The position numbers were made by a program, and so were the translations under genes. From a virus, in the IMG/VR virus record IMGVR_UViG_3300047560_000216, positions 1 to 37,077 of that record: DNA of 37,077 bases. One strand, given 5' to 3'. Every line of letters starts with the position of its first letter. The first letter of the stretch is position 1. The notes beneath the pieces are model-generated. The model was not told the origin of the DNA, searched no databases, and saw nothing but the letters and a program-made list of their open reading frames with translations. Positions 26,789 to 35,644 of the stretch are shown here, piece by piece.

Positions 26789-27256
26789 ATGGACCCCGTA
26801 ACTATCAGCCTTGTATTTGGCGCAGCTAAAACCGCCTACGAGGCCATCAAGGCTGGAATCAAAATTGGCAAAGAAATCCAAGGCATGGCGGGTGACATCG
26901 CCAAACTATACGGGTCTGTTGCCAAGCTGACCTCAATGTCAGCCAATCCGCCCAAACCAAAGCTTTTTTCCAAAATGTCTGCGGAAGAGATGGCAATGGA
27001 TATTGTCGTCAAACGGCGACAGGCAGAAGAATGGTTTGCACAGGTCAAAAACGAGTTTGTGGCAACCTATGGCATCAGGGGATGGCAGGAGGTCGAGAAG
27101 GAACTGGTTCGGATCCAGAAGGAACAAAAGATCGCACGCGAACAGGCCCGCAAGGAAGCGGAAGAGTTCCAGCGCGAGGTGATGATTGTGTGCGCGATTG
27201 GTGGTAGTGTGGTCGCCATCATTATTGGTGTCTTCATGGTGGCTCTGGCTATGTAG
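26789..27256 (+). CDS. Helical protein with C-terminal membrane anchor, unknown
   Basis: This 155 aa protein has a helical N-terminal region (ISLVFGAAKTAYEAIKAGIKIGKEIQGMAGDIAKLYGSV). A long charged helix follows (WQEVEKELVRIQKEQKIAREQARKEAEEFQ), and a single strong C-terminal membrane segment ends the protein (VCAIGGSVVAIIIGVFMVALAM, 132-153). Tail-anchored phage proteins of this type occur in other marine phages next to holin/endolysin genes. A lysis or envelope-associated role is inferred. Confidence 0.66.
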   Translation: MDPVTISLVFGAAKTAYEAIKAGIKIGKEIQGMAGDIAKLYGSVAKLTSMSANPPKPKLFSKMSAEEMAMDIVVKRRQAEEWFAQVKNEFVATYGIRGWQEVEKELVRIQKEQKIAREQARKEAEEFQREVMIVCAIGGSVVAIIIGVFMVALAM

Positions 27257-27265
27257 GAGGGGAAT

Positions 27266-27790
27266 GTGGACCTGCTCAAAACTTTTGGACCCTTGCTTGG
27301 TCAAGTTGCGCCAACCCTTGCCACGGCCCTTGGGGGCCCGCTGGCTGGCATGGCCGTCAAGACGCTCTCCAATGTCCTTCTGGGTCATGAGAATGGTTCT
27401 GAGGATGAAGTAAAGGCAGCGCTAGAAAGCGCATCCCCTGCAGATCTCGCGCAGCTCAAACAGATCGACGCCGAGTTTAAGGTCCGTATGAAGGAGCTGG
27501 ATATTGATCTTGAGCGCATCGCTGCTGGCGATCGAGACAGCGCCCGCAAGATGCAGACAGCCACTCAGGACTGGGTGCCTCGCATGCTGGCCCTCCTGAT
27601 CACGATCGGCTTCTTTGGCATCCTTGTGTGGATGCTCATGAAGGGCATGCCCCAGACCGGCACCGAAGCCCTGTTGATGATGCTCGGCGCGCTCGGGACG
27701 GCATGGACAGGTGTGATCAACTTCTATTATGGATCAAGCGCGGGGTCGAAAGAGAAGAACAATATTCTGGCTCAGAAGGATGGCAAGTGA
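27266..27790 (+). CDS. Holin of the three-TM, GTA-holin type
   Basis: The gene starts with GTG at 27266, preceded by GGAGGGG seven bases upstream. The 174 aa product has a hydrophobic amphipathic N-terminus, a charged helix (FKVRMKELDIDLERIAAGDRDSARKMQ, 71-97), and the motif RDSARKMQTATQDWVPRMLALL leading into one TM segment (107-127). A second TM (133-155) ends in FYYGSSAGSKEKNNIL. The DWVPR and YYGSSxGSxxK signatures are typical of the GTA_holin_3TM family. It would open the inner membrane for the endolysin encoded immediately downstream, whose ATG overlaps its stop. Confidence 0.85.
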   Translation: MDLLKTFGPLLGQVAPTLATALGGPLAGMAVKTLSNVLLGHENGSEDEVKAALESASPADLAQLKQIDAEFKVRMKELDIDLERIAAGDRDSARKMQTATQDWVPRMLALLITIGFFGILVWMLMKGMPQTGTEALLMMLGALGTAWTGVINFYYGSSAGSKEKNNILAQKDGK

Positions 27791-28389
27791 TGGACTTCAC
27801 TGGCGAGGCCCGCAAAGTAACCCCCGAAGACATCGACCTGATTGCTCAAAGCATCAACGTCGAGCCAGCCGCTTTCCGCGCCGTTATCACTGTTGAAGCC
27901 GCCGGCTCAGGTTTCGACAAGGCAGGACGCCCCAAAGCCCTTTTTGAGCGCCATCACTTCTACAAGCACCTGAAGGACGCGCCCGGCCTGCTGGCCAATG
28001 CCGTCGCTGAGGGCCTTGCATATCCCAAGTGGGGCGAGAAGCCCTATCCAAAAGGCTCAGACGCCGTCTATGCCGAGATTGAGCGTGCCTGCGCCATCGA
28101 CGAAGAGGCAGCGCTGCTCAGCACATCTTGGGGCCTTGGCCAGATCATGGGTTCTAATTTCAAAATGGCTGGCTGCCCGTCCGTTTTCCAGATGGTCAAA
28201 GAAGCCTGCGAATCAGAAGCAAATCAGCTTAGCCACATGGCGGCTTTCATCCGCGCAGCTGGTCTGCAGGATGAGCTGATGACTAAGAATTGGGCCAAGT
28301 TCGCCCGTGGCTATAATGGCCCCGGCTATGCCCAGAACGCCTATGATGTTAAGCTGGCACAGGCTTACGGGAAGTATTCTAATGCCTGA
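27790..28389 (+). CDS. Endolysin, N-acetylmuramidase
   Basis: I chose the ATG at 27790 (MDFTGEARKVTPEDID), overlapping the holin stop by one base, over the ATG at 27628 inside the holin gene. The 199 aa product hydrolyses peptidoglycan glycan strands. AVITVEAAGSGFDKAGRP carries the putative catalytic Glu (E36), ALFERHHFYKHL follows, and STSWGLGQIMGSNFKMAG (about 115-132) is characteristic of the N-acetylmuramidase family. The C-terminal ARGYNGPGYAQNAYDVKLAQAY also matches. There is no signal peptide, so export depends on the holin. Confidence 0.92.
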   Translation: MDFTGEARKVTPEDIDLIAQSINVEPAAFRAVITVEAAGSGFDKAGRPKALFERHHFYKHLKDAPGLLANAVAEGLAYPKWGEKPYPKGSDAVYAEIERACAIDEEAALLSTSWGLGQIMGSNFKMAGCPSVFQMVKEACESEANQLSHMAAFIRAAGLQDELMTKNWAKFARGYNGPGYAQNAYDVKLAQAYGKYSNA

Positions 28390-29035
28390 GACCATGACCT
28401 TCGCCTCCCTCAAGGAGGATATGCGACGCTACCTTGAACGCGGTTTCACGGCTGCGTCTGACCAAATTGTCTATGAGCAGCTTCCGCGTCTCATCAATTT
28501 GGCTGAGCGCCGCATCGCCCGTGAGCTAAAGGTCGAAGGTCTCATCAACGTCGTGACCAGCACGATGCAGCCGGGTCTTGCAGTTTATCCAAAGCCTGAT
28601 CGCTGGCGCTCAACTGTTTCTTTCAACTACGGCACTGGTGATCAAGGAAACGATTACACCCAGCTCTTCGCCCGCTCTTATGAGTATGTGCGCGAATATT
28701 GGCCAGATCGAGCCCAAACAGGCGCTCCCTTGTTCTACGCTGAGTATGATTACAACAACTGGATCGTGGCCCCAACACCCGACGCGGCCTATCCTTTTGA
28801 AGTGTTGATCTATCAGCTTCTGCCACTTCTTGATGATGCCACACAAACAAACTGGCTTACCGACTACGCGCCGCAAGTTCTTCTTTATGGCTCTTTGCTT
28901 GAAGCAACGCCTTTCTTGAAGAATGACGAGCGCATCCCCGTTTGGCAAAACATGTATGACCGCGCCGCGCAGGCGCTTAATGGCGAAGATCTGTCGAAGA
29001 TCCTCGACCGCTCTGCACGTCGCACGGAGGTCTAA
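28382..29035 (+). CDS. Tail adaptor protein
   Basis: This overlaps the endolysin stop by eight bases. The ATG at 28382 (MPETMTFASLKEDM) or the ATG at 28394 are both plausible starts; the earlier one gives 217 aa. The protein shows LPRLINLAERRIARELKVEGLINVVTS, SYEYVREYWPDRAQTGAPLFYAEYDYNNWIVAP, and LLDDATQTNWLTDYAPQVLLYGSLLEATPFLKNDERI. These are the signature of the SU10/P22-like adaptor family that joins portal to tail hub. The window thus encodes two adaptor-like proteins (see 18965). Confidence 0.85.
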   Translation: MPETMTFASLKEDMRRYLERGFTAASDQIVYEQLPRLINLAERRIARELKVEGLINVVTSTMQPGLAVYPKPDRWRSTVSFNYGTGDQGNDYTQLFARSYEYVREYWPDRAQTGAPLFYAEYDYNNWIVAPTPDAAYPFEVLIYQLLPLLDDATQTNWLTDYAPQVLLYGSLLEATPFLKNDERIPVWQNMYDRAAQALNGEDLSKILDRSARRTEV

Positions 29036-29038
29036 GAG

Positions 29039-30259
29039 ATGACGACCTATACACAAGTCTTTGGCGGCACGAACATTTATCCAGCGGATGTGTCGTATCT
29101 CGCCTTCAATCTGAATGGCTCAGATGTTTATCTGACATGGCCAACTGAAACAAATGCGCCTGCAAGTGGCGCTTTGATTTCAGCCCGCATCATGGATGTT
29201 AACTGCACCACCGCTGGTCGATATGTATATTTGCCATCTGCTAATGAAGCATCTGTCGGCGAATGCCTGTTGTTTAACAACGTAGGTTCTCAATCTTTCT
29301 ATGTTGTAGATAGCATTGGCGGAGCTGTAGCCACTGTTGCGCCCGGCACTTTGTGGCAGGTCTATATGACCGGCAATAGCAGTGCAGCAGGGACTTGGTA
29401 TGCTTACCAGTTTGGATCTTCGCTTTCGATTGCAAATGCTGCAGCACTTGCTGGCCTTGGCTTGAAGGCCATCACATCAACTTTGAACCAAGCTCTGAGC
29501 GTAAATGGTCTAAATTCAGATTATACTGTTGGTGTGAGTGATCGCGCTAAAGTATTCAACTGGACTGGCGCAAGTGGAACTATTTCATTTACCACTGCGC
29601 CGGTACTTGGCAACGATTGGTTCTGTTATGTTCGAAATAGCGGATCAAGCGCTATTACTCTGTCACCTAATGGGTCAGAAACAATCAATGGTGCTTTTAC
29701 GCTTACCATGAACCCCGGTGACTCTGCCGCTGTCATTTGCGACGGTGTTAACCTATTCACGATCGGCCTTGGTAAGAGCGCAACATTTACCTTTGACTAT
29801 ACGCAAATCGACGTATCGGGCTCTGGAACATATACGCTTGCAGGTTTTGAACTAAACCGTATCGCGTATGACTTTATCGGTGCTCTGACCGGAAACCGTG
29901 ACATTGAAGTTCCTGCGACTGTTCAACAGTATTGGGTAACAAACAATACAACTGGGTCATATGATCTAAGTGTTACAGCATCAGGTGGTTTAGGCGTCAT
30001 TGTTCCACAAGGCGGCGCTGCCATTCTGTATTGCAACGGCACTGATGTTGTAAATGCTCAAACACTCAATGTTGCTCTTCCTGTTCCAATTTCTGATGGC
30101 GGCACTGGCGCTACAACAGCTAACGGCGCATTGATCAATCTTGGAGGCACTTCTGTTGGTATCGGTCTCTTCACCGCCACAGATGCAGCAGCCGCACGCA
30201 CAGACATTGATGTGTTTTCAACCGATGAAACAACTTCACTGATCGTGGCGATGAGCTGA
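29039..30259 (+). CDS. Tail protein with GGTGATTA-type motif, probable fibre or tail accessory
   Basis: This 406 aa protein begins three bases after the adaptor stop. It is beta-rich, low in charge and full of Ser/Thr/Gly/Asn. A repeated theme is visible: FLFNN-like strands, GNDWFCYVRNSGSSAITLSPNGSETING (about 196-223), and QQYWVTNNTTGSYDLSVTASGG (298-319). The C-terminus PISDGGTGATTANGALINLG is the GGTGATTA motif common in phage tail-fibre and spike proteins. It probably attaches to the tail hub encoded next. Its exact role is unproven. Confidence 0.75.
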   Translation: MTTYTQVFGGTNIYPADVSYLAFNLNGSDVYLTWPTETNAPASGALISARIMDVNCTTAGRYVYLPSANEASVGECLLFNNVGSQSFYVVDSIGGAVATVAPGTLWQVYMTGNSSAAGTWYAYQFGSSLSIANAAALAGLGLKAITSTLNQALSVNGLNSDYTVGVSDRAKVFNWTGASGTISFTTAPVLGNDWFCYVRNSGSSAITLSPNGSETINGAFTLTMNPGDSAAVICDGVNLFTIGLGKSATFTFDYTQIDVSGSGTYTLAGFELNRIAYDFIGALTGNRDIEVPATVQQYWVTNNTTGSYDLSVTASGGLGVIVPQGGAAILYCNGTDVVNAQTLNVALPVPISDGGTGATTANGALINLGGTSVGIGLFTATDAAAARTDIDVFSTDETTSLIVAMS

Positions 30260-31800
30260 TGGCACCAACACCTTACATCATCAAATCACTGCCCGGCATC
30301 AAGCGCGATGGTACGCGCTTTGAGAACGGCTTTTATGTTGATGGTCAATGGGTTCGCTTTCAACGTGGTCTGCCGCGCAAGATGGGCGGATATCGCACCA
30401 TTGCTGTTGACCTGCCAGAAATATCGCGCGGCCTGAACTCATACAACGAAGACGCGCGCGTGCATCTCATGACAGGTGGACGCGCTTATCTTTACCAATA
30501 TGAGTTGAACACCAATGGTGTCGTCGTTGCTGAGTATGATCGAACTCCAACTGGATTTACTGCGAACGACACAAATCTTTGGACGTTCGACACTCAATAT
30601 GATTCCGTTGGAATGATCCAAGGAGCTTATGTTCTTGCTCACCCCGGCAAGAACCTGATCGACATTGATTCTGCTGTAAATTCCAATCTTTATTGGGGAT
30701 TGGCAAATGACGGAACTCCCCTTCAGGTGAATAACGCACCTTCTGTTTCAGGTGGCGTGATTTCGCTTTATCCATATACCTTTGTCTATGGATCAAACGG
30801 ATATGTTGCTTGGTCAGTTGCCAATAGCCCGAATGATTGGACTAGCACAGGATCAGGAGAAACCTATGTCACTGGTCAAAAAATTGTGGCAGCTCTTCCT
30901 TTACGAGCTGGTCCCGGCAATGCGCCCGCCGGTCTCTTTTGGTCTCTTGATAGTTTGGTTCGTTGTACTTTCGTTGGCGGCGACCCTGTTTTTCAGTTTG
31001 ATACGCTGACATCTCAATCGTCGATCCTGTCTTCTCAATCTCCGATTGAATATGACGGCATCTTCTATTGGGTCGGCGTCGATCGCTTCCTGATGTTCAA
31101 CGGCGTCGTGCGCGAAATTCCGAACCAGCTCAATCAAAACTGGTTCTTTGACAATCTAAACTACAATCAGCGCCAAAAAGTGTTCTCGTATAAGGTTCCG
31201 CGTTATGGCGAGATCTGGTGGTGTTATCCACGCGGTGATGCGACTGAATGCACGCATGCTGTGATCTATAACGTGCGCGAAAACACTTGGTATGACACCA
31301 AACTTCCAAACTCTGGCCGTTCATGCGGTGAGTTCGTGACAGTCTATCAATATCCTTTGATGACCGGCATAGACCCATCAGAGGATGGAACATATAAGCT
31401 TTGGCAAAATGAGTTTGGTTATGACGAGTTGGACGGCGTTCATGTGAATGCTATCCCGTCTTATTTCCAAACTGCAGACATCGCTGCTGTGGCTGATCAA
31501 AGTCAGCCAAAAAACCGCTCTTTGCGTGTTACCTATATTGAGCCTGACTTTGTCCAGTCTGGGCCTATGACGTGTCAGGTGACTGGACGAGCTAACGCTC
31601 GCAGCCCAGAAGTCACCAGTGATGAGCATGAGTTTCCGGCATTGTCTGATGTCGTAACGCCTGAGCAGCAGATCCTGTTCTTCAAGGAAACGCGGCGCGA
31701 GATGCGTTTTATCTTCAAATCTAATGTGGTCGGCGGCAATTACCAGATGGGTCAGTGCATCGCCCACATTGAAGTCAGCGATGGGACGGTGCTGGGATGA
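30259..31800 (+). CDS. Tail hub/nozzle protein, P22 gp10-like
   Basis: This 513 aa protein shares an ATGA-type junction with its neighbour. The pattern of repeating beta-blade segments is typical of the packaged-DNA stabilisation/tail hub proteins: RFENGFYVDGQWVRFQRGLPRKMGGY, AYLYQYELNTNGVVVAEYD, TGQKIVAALPLRAGPGNAPAGLFWSL, SIEYDGIFYWVGVDRFLMFNG and YGEIWWCYPRGDATECTHAVIYNVRENTWYDT. These proteins form the hexameric nozzle of short-tailed phages. The C-terminal part (LRVTYIEPDFVQSGP, FIFKSNVVGGNYQMGQ) is another family hallmark. This is the main argument for a podovirus-like particle. Confidence 0.85.
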   Translation: MAPTPYIIKSLPGIKRDGTRFENGFYVDGQWVRFQRGLPRKMGGYRTIAVDLPEISRGLNSYNEDARVHLMTGGRAYLYQYELNTNGVVVAEYDRTPTGFTANDTNLWTFDTQYDSVGMIQGAYVLAHPGKNLIDIDSAVNSNLYWGLANDGTPLQVNNAPSVSGGVISLYPYTFVYGSNGYVAWSVANSPNDWTSTGSGETYVTGQKIVAALPLRAGPGNAPAGLFWSLDSLVRCTFVGGDPVFQFDTLTSQSSILSSQSPIEYDGIFYWVGVDRFLMFNGVVREIPNQLNQNWFFDNLNYNQRQKVFSYKVPRYGEIWWCYPRGDATECTHAVIYNVRENTWYDTKLPNSGRSCGEFVTVYQYPLMTGIDPSEDGTYKLWQNEFGYDELDGVHVNAIPSYFQTADIAAVADQSQPKNRSLRVTYIEPDFVQSGPMTCQVTGRANARSPEVTSDEHEFPALSDVVTPEQQILFFKETRREMRFIFKSNVVGGNYQMGQCIAHIEVSDGTVLG

Positions 31801-32033
31801 TTGATCCTCGCGGCTTAACTGTTACTGACTGGACCGATTCAATGGTTTATACTCTGGAGCAATATGGGACGGTCGGGCGTCTCGATGATCCAGAGCGGTG
31901 GCAGAACTGGGCTCTTGGGGTGGTTGCGATCTTTGATGTGGGAAAGCAAAACCCTCCAAACCCCCTGAATTACGATAACTGGTTCGACTGGGCTATTGCC
32001 TTCACCCGAGCCGTTAACCTACGCGGTGGCTGA
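31797..32033 (+). CDS. Small protein of unknown function after tail hub
   Basis: This 78 aa protein overlaps the previous stop (ATGA). It is Trp-rich for its size (DWTDSMVY, RWQNWALGVVAIFD, NWFDWAIAF) and acidic overall. It has no clear TM segment. Small Trp-rich proteins of this type occur between the tail hub and internal-protein genes in related phages. It is probably a tail or assembly component; the function is unknown. Confidence 0.68.
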   Translation: MIDPRGLTVTDWTDSMVYTLEQYGTVGRLDDPERWQNWALGVVAIFDVGKQNPPNPLNYDNWFDWAIAFTRAVNLRGG

Positions 32034-32034
32034 G

Positions 32035-33363
32035 ATGACGATCCATTACCCCGACTACCCCGCCGAATGGACACCATTGGCAAATGATGCCGCCGACAGC
32101 TCGTTCCGTGGCAGCCCCATGTCGATGTTCTACAAGGGCGGCCGCGTCGGCACTAAGCCTGTTGCCATCAAGGTTCCAAAGGCACCTAACTATGCCAAGG
32201 GCGGTCTTGCTCATGCTGCTAAGCAGGTGGCAGATGCCGGTGTCGGCGGCGACGAGCTGATCATCCATATCAACCGGGATGAATACGAGCAGCTTAAAAA
32301 GCACTGGGGCGAGCCCACGGTGAACCCGCACACCGGCATGCCGCAGTTCACGCCGTTCTGGAAGCAGAGCTGGTTCGCCCCGGTGGCTGCCATTGCTGGT
32401 GCCGCGCTGGCCGCTACTGGCGTTGGTGCCGGGCTAGGTGCTGGCCTTATGGGGCTTGCTGGTGCGGGCGAGACCGCTGCAGCCACGCTTGGCGGCATCA
32501 CCGGAATTGAGGCCCTTGGCGGCAGCACCGTTGGCTCTCTTGTTGGCAATACGCTGATTGGCGCTGGCGTCGGTGGCCTGACAGGTGGCGCCAAAGGCGC
32601 TCTGACGGGTGGCCTTCTCTCCGGCCTTGGCACGATCGGCACGTCAGCTCTTGGCAAAGCCCTTGAAGGCAGCACGGTTGGTAACTGGCTGGGCACAGGT
32701 AGCGGCGATGCGGCTAAAGTTTATCCCATTGGTGCTTTAGACTCGAATCCGGCATCTGTTGGCGCATATGGCCCACAGGTTCCTCCCGGCGCAGAAGGTG
32801 CGTATGCGGCTGCAAACACGCAGGGCTATGTCGCACCGGGAGCAGGCGGCTCAGGCACAGGCATTATGGGCGCCCTTTCAAAGCCCGGCTTCTTGATTCC
32901 GGCCGCTATTCTTGGTGCATCTGCGCTTGGTGGTGGATCTGCAAAGCTTCCAACCGCACAGGGCGGCACGAAGCAACCAACTGACCCCAATCTCACGCGC
33001 CCATTGGAAACAACGCCTCTGTCCCGCACTCGTTTGGCTTCGCCAATGGACTATTACAGCTATGGGGCGATGCCTGAGCAGCGTTATTACGCACAACAAC
33101 CTGTGCAGGCAGCCATGGGTGGCCCACTTGCTCGATATGTTCAGGGCGGCGGCACTGGTCGATCAGATAGCATTGATGCTAAACTCTCGGACGGTGAATA
33201 TGTCATTGACGCCGAGACTGTTTCGCTTCTTGGCGATGGATCTTCAAAGGCCGGGGCTCAGCGCCTTGACCAGATGCGTGCTAACATTCGCAAACAAAAA
33301 GGCCGCGCGCTGTCTAGGGGCAAGTTCAGCCCTGATGCCAAGCGACCGGAGGAGTACATCTAA
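32035..33363 (+). CDS. Internal virion / ejection-like protein with glycine-rich membrane-active region
   Basis: The ATG at 32035 lies one base after the previous stop; an upstream ATG at 31996 overlaps the neighbour. The 442 aa product has FYKGGRV (32) and YAKGGLA (53). After a helical segment, a long Gly/Ala/Leu-rich stretch (about 113-235: AAIAGAALAATGVGAGLGAGLMGLAGAG and so on) is dense in small-residue motifs typical of membrane insertion. The C-terminus carries GRSDSIDAKLSDGEYVIDAETVSLLGDGSS and RKQKGRALSRGKFSPDAKRPEEYI (about 370-442), a conserved phage module. Such proteins are thought to be ejected with DNA to help it cross the envelope. This role is an inference. Confidence 0.75.
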   Translation: MTIHYPDYPAEWTPLANDAADSSFRGSPMSMFYKGGRVGTKPVAIKVPKAPNYAKGGLAHAAKQVADAGVGGDELIIHINRDEYEQLKKHWGEPTVNPHTGMPQFTPFWKQSWFAPVAAIAGAALAATGVGAGLGAGLMGLAGAGETAAATLGGITGIEALGGSTVGSLVGNTLIGAGVGGLTGGAKGALTGGLLSGLGTIGTSALGKALEGSTVGNWLGTGSGDAAKVYPIGALDSNPASVGAYGPQVPPGAEGAYAAANTQGYVAPGAGGSGTGIMGALSKPGFLIPAAILGASALGGGSAKLPTAQGGTKQPTDPNLTRPLETTPLSRTRLASPMDYYSYGAMPEQRYYAQQPVQAAMGGPLARYVQGGGTGRSDSIDAKLSDGEYVIDAETVSLLGDGSSKAGAQRLDQMRANIRKQKGRALSRGKFSPDAKRPEEYI

Positions 33364-34361
33364 TGGCGTTCCTGAACTTCCTCACACAGGGTCAGCCGCT
33401 CCCTTCGACATCGTCGAGCCTGACAACGTCGCAGGTGCCGCAGTACCTGTCAGACTATCTCTATAACCTGATGTCGGGTGCCTACAGCGCTGCGCGAGAA
33501 GAATATCAGCCTTATGGCGGCCCGCGCCTTGCAGGCTTTTCTCCTGACCAGTTGGCGGCTTTCAACGTCACCCGTCAGGCTTCTGGCGCTTATCTTCCGG
33601 GCCTCAAAACAGCGGAACAAACTTCTCTTGAAGCTGGGCAAATGAGCCCCACTGAGGCCGCTCAGCCTTACTTTAATGCCGCAAGTGCATCGTTGCCGCA
33701 AAACATCGGCAACTACATGAACCCCTACGAAAGTCTTGTCACCAACCGAATGGGCGACATCGCAGCTCGACAGATTCGCGAGAAGCTCATGCCTGAGCTG
33801 GGTGACCAGTTCATTCGTGCTGGTCAGTATGGCTCGACCCGTCAGCAGGAGCTGGCGCAGCGCGGCGTGCGCGACATTTCTGAGAACCTTGCCAGCCAGA
33901 TCGGCACACAGCTCGCACAGGGCTATACCACCGCCGGCCAACAGGCTCAGGAAGATCTGCGTCGTTTGGCTTCGATCGGCCAAGCACAGGGAACACTTGC
34001 TGGCACTGAAATGCAGGGCCTTTCTAACCTTGCAAACGTGCAGGCTGGCCTTGCCCAAAAAGAACAGGCTCTTGGTTTGCAGGGTGCTGGCGCACTTGAG
34101 ACGATCGGCATGACGCAGCAAGGGCAGGCTCAGAAGAACCTTGATCTTGCCTATCAGGACTTCCTGCGTCAGACGCAGTATCCGAAAGAGCAGATCTCAT
34201 TCCTGTCAAATATTGTGCGTGGTCTTCCATCTGGTGGTGGCACTCAAGCTCAAACAACAACTGGCATGGGCCAGCAATATTCTGCATCGCCTCTCGCACA
34301 GCTCGCAAGCGCTGGCATGAGCGCTGCTGCTCTTAGCAACTTGCTGGGGAGTCCTAAGTAA
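33363..34361 (+). CDS. Probable ejection/internal virion protein, helical
   Basis: This 332 aa protein overlaps the previous stop by one base (TAATG). It is Gln/Ala/Leu-rich and mostly helical, with YLSDYLYNLMSGAYSAAREEYQPYGGPRLAGFSPDQLAAF at the N-terminus, MNPYESLVTNRMGDIAARQIREKLMPELGDQFIRAGQYGSTR (about 119-160), and repeated Gln-rich helices to about 280. Similar proteins of marine podovirus-like phages sit in the tail/ejection block. No enzymatic motif is seen. The ejection role rests on position. Confidence 0.72.
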   Translation: MAFLNFLTQGQPLPSTSSSLTTSQVPQYLSDYLYNLMSGAYSAAREEYQPYGGPRLAGFSPDQLAAFNVTRQASGAYLPGLKTAEQTSLEAGQMSPTEAAQPYFNAASASLPQNIGNYMNPYESLVTNRMGDIAARQIREKLMPELGDQFIRAGQYGSTRQQELAQRGVRDISENLASQIGTQLAQGYTTAGQQAQEDLRRLASIGQAQGTLAGTEMQGLSNLANVQAGLAQKEQALGLQGAGALETIGMTQQGQAQKNLDLAYQDFLRQTQYPKEQISFLSNIVRGLPSGGGTQAQTTTGMGQQYSASPLAQLASAGMSAAALSNLLGSPK

Positions 34362-35644
34362 TGGCTAAGAACCCCGTCCAACAGGTCATTGATGACCTGC
34401 CTGATGATGAGGCGCCTGCCACATATCCTGTGTCGCCGGATCGTATTGCAGCAATGAATGCAGCATCTGTTCGCGCTGGTGGCCCCGGCGTTGTGCAGGG
34501 CGCTGCGCCCGGTCGTCCAGCCGCTCCGCCTTTGTCTGGGGCAGCCATGTTCCCGGCCGGATCTCCATATGGCGCTCTATACCAACAGTTGGCTGAAGAG
34601 GCTGCCGCTCGTCGTGCTGGTTTGCAGTCGCAGATGGACATTATCAACCAGCAAGCGCAGCAGTATGGCCAGAAGGGCATGTCGGACATCGACAAGGCAT
34701 CTTTGCTGTTCCAAGCCGCTGGCGCTCTTGCAGCACCAACTCGCTCTGGCGCTTTGATGGAAAGCATTGGCGCGGCTGGTACAGCCGTTGCTGGCCCTCT
34801 TCAGAAGGCCGCACAGGCCGAGCGCGATCGCCAAGATAAGATGATGCAGCTCCAGCTCGCACGCGCCAAGCTGGCCGCTGAGATGGGCACGGGTGGTGTG
34901 TCTGCATCTGATCTGCTGAAGCTTCAGCAAGCACAAACTGAGGCGGCCGCTGCGGCCGCAGGCAAGCCTGTCACGCTTGAAATTGATGGCGAGAAAGTTT
35001 CAGGCATCTTTAAGAACGGCAAATATTACGACATGACCGGTCGTGAGATTACGCCTGAAACGATGCCCAAAGCTGGTGCCGATGAAGGCAAAGCTCAAAT
35101 CCCGCCCGAAATCACAGCCATGGGGCGTGAGGCTATCAAGAAATACAAAGAGCGCATGGGCACCAAAGTTGCCGATACGATTGAAGCTGCTGAGCAAGGC
35201 GCTGAACGTGCTCGTCGCATCCAGCCAATCTTTGAGCGCGCAGCAAATGCATATCAAACGCTCGCTAAGATGGGCGCTATTGGCAACATTCAAGGCAAAC
35301 CTGAAGGTTGGTCTCGAAAGATTGCAGCCACGTTTGGCACAACGGCTGAACAGGTTCGTCAGGATTACGAGCAGGCTTTGTCTGAGTTGCAGGCGTTCAA
35401 GTCTGAGTTGCTCAAAGGCCAAGGCGCGATCACTGACTTCGAACGCCGCCTGCTCAATTCAACGCTGCCAAAGCTTGATGCTGTCAATGCGAAACCGGGC
35501 CTCACCACTCTTGATTTCCTTCGCAAGGATCTTCAATCGACTGTTGAGCGTCCGCAGCGCTATCGTAAACGCGGTGAAGAAACACCGGGCGCTCCTGCAC
35601 CTGCAGCCGGCGGCAAGGTTGTTGACTTTGGAGACCTGAAATAA
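34361..35644 (+). CDS. Probable ejection/internal virion protein, helical
   Basis: This 427 aa protein overlaps the previous gene by one base. The N-terminus is Pro/Ala-rich. Residues 75-190 form helices with MDIINQQAQQYGQKGMSDIDKASLLFQAAGALAAPTRSGALMES and an Ala-rich run. VTLEIDGEKVSGIFKNGKYYDMTG is a short beta insertion at about 206-229. The C-terminal part (LQAFKSELLKGQGAITDFERRLLNSTLPKLDA) forms a helical domain found in other phage internal proteins. No catalytic site is visible. An internal head or ejection function is inferred from gene order. Confidence 0.72.
   Translation: MAKNPVQQVIDDLPDDEAPATYPVSPDRIAAMNAASVRAGGPGVVQGAAPGRPAAPPLSGAAMFPAGSPYGALYQQLAEEAAARRAGLQSQMDIINQQAQQYGQKGMSDIDKASLLFQAAGALAAPTRSGALMESIGAAGTAVAGPLQKAAQAERDRQDKMMQLQLARAKLAAEMGTGGVSASDLLKLQQAQTEAAAAAAGKPVTLEIDGEKVSGIFKNGKYYDMTGREITPETMPKAGADEGKAQIPPEITAMGREAIKKYKERMGTKVADTIEAAEQGAERARRIQPIFERAANAYQTLAKMGAIGNIQGKPEGWSRKIAATFGTTAEQVRQDYEQALSELQAFKSELLKGQGAITDFERRLLNSTLPKLDAVNAKPGLTTLDFLRKDLQSTVERPQRYRKRGEETPGAPAPAAGGKVVDFGDLK

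Noticed and set aside
34943-34959. Two adjacent GCGGCCGC palindromes
   Set aside because: They encode an Ala run in a helical protein and are explained by codon use; no functional context is seen.
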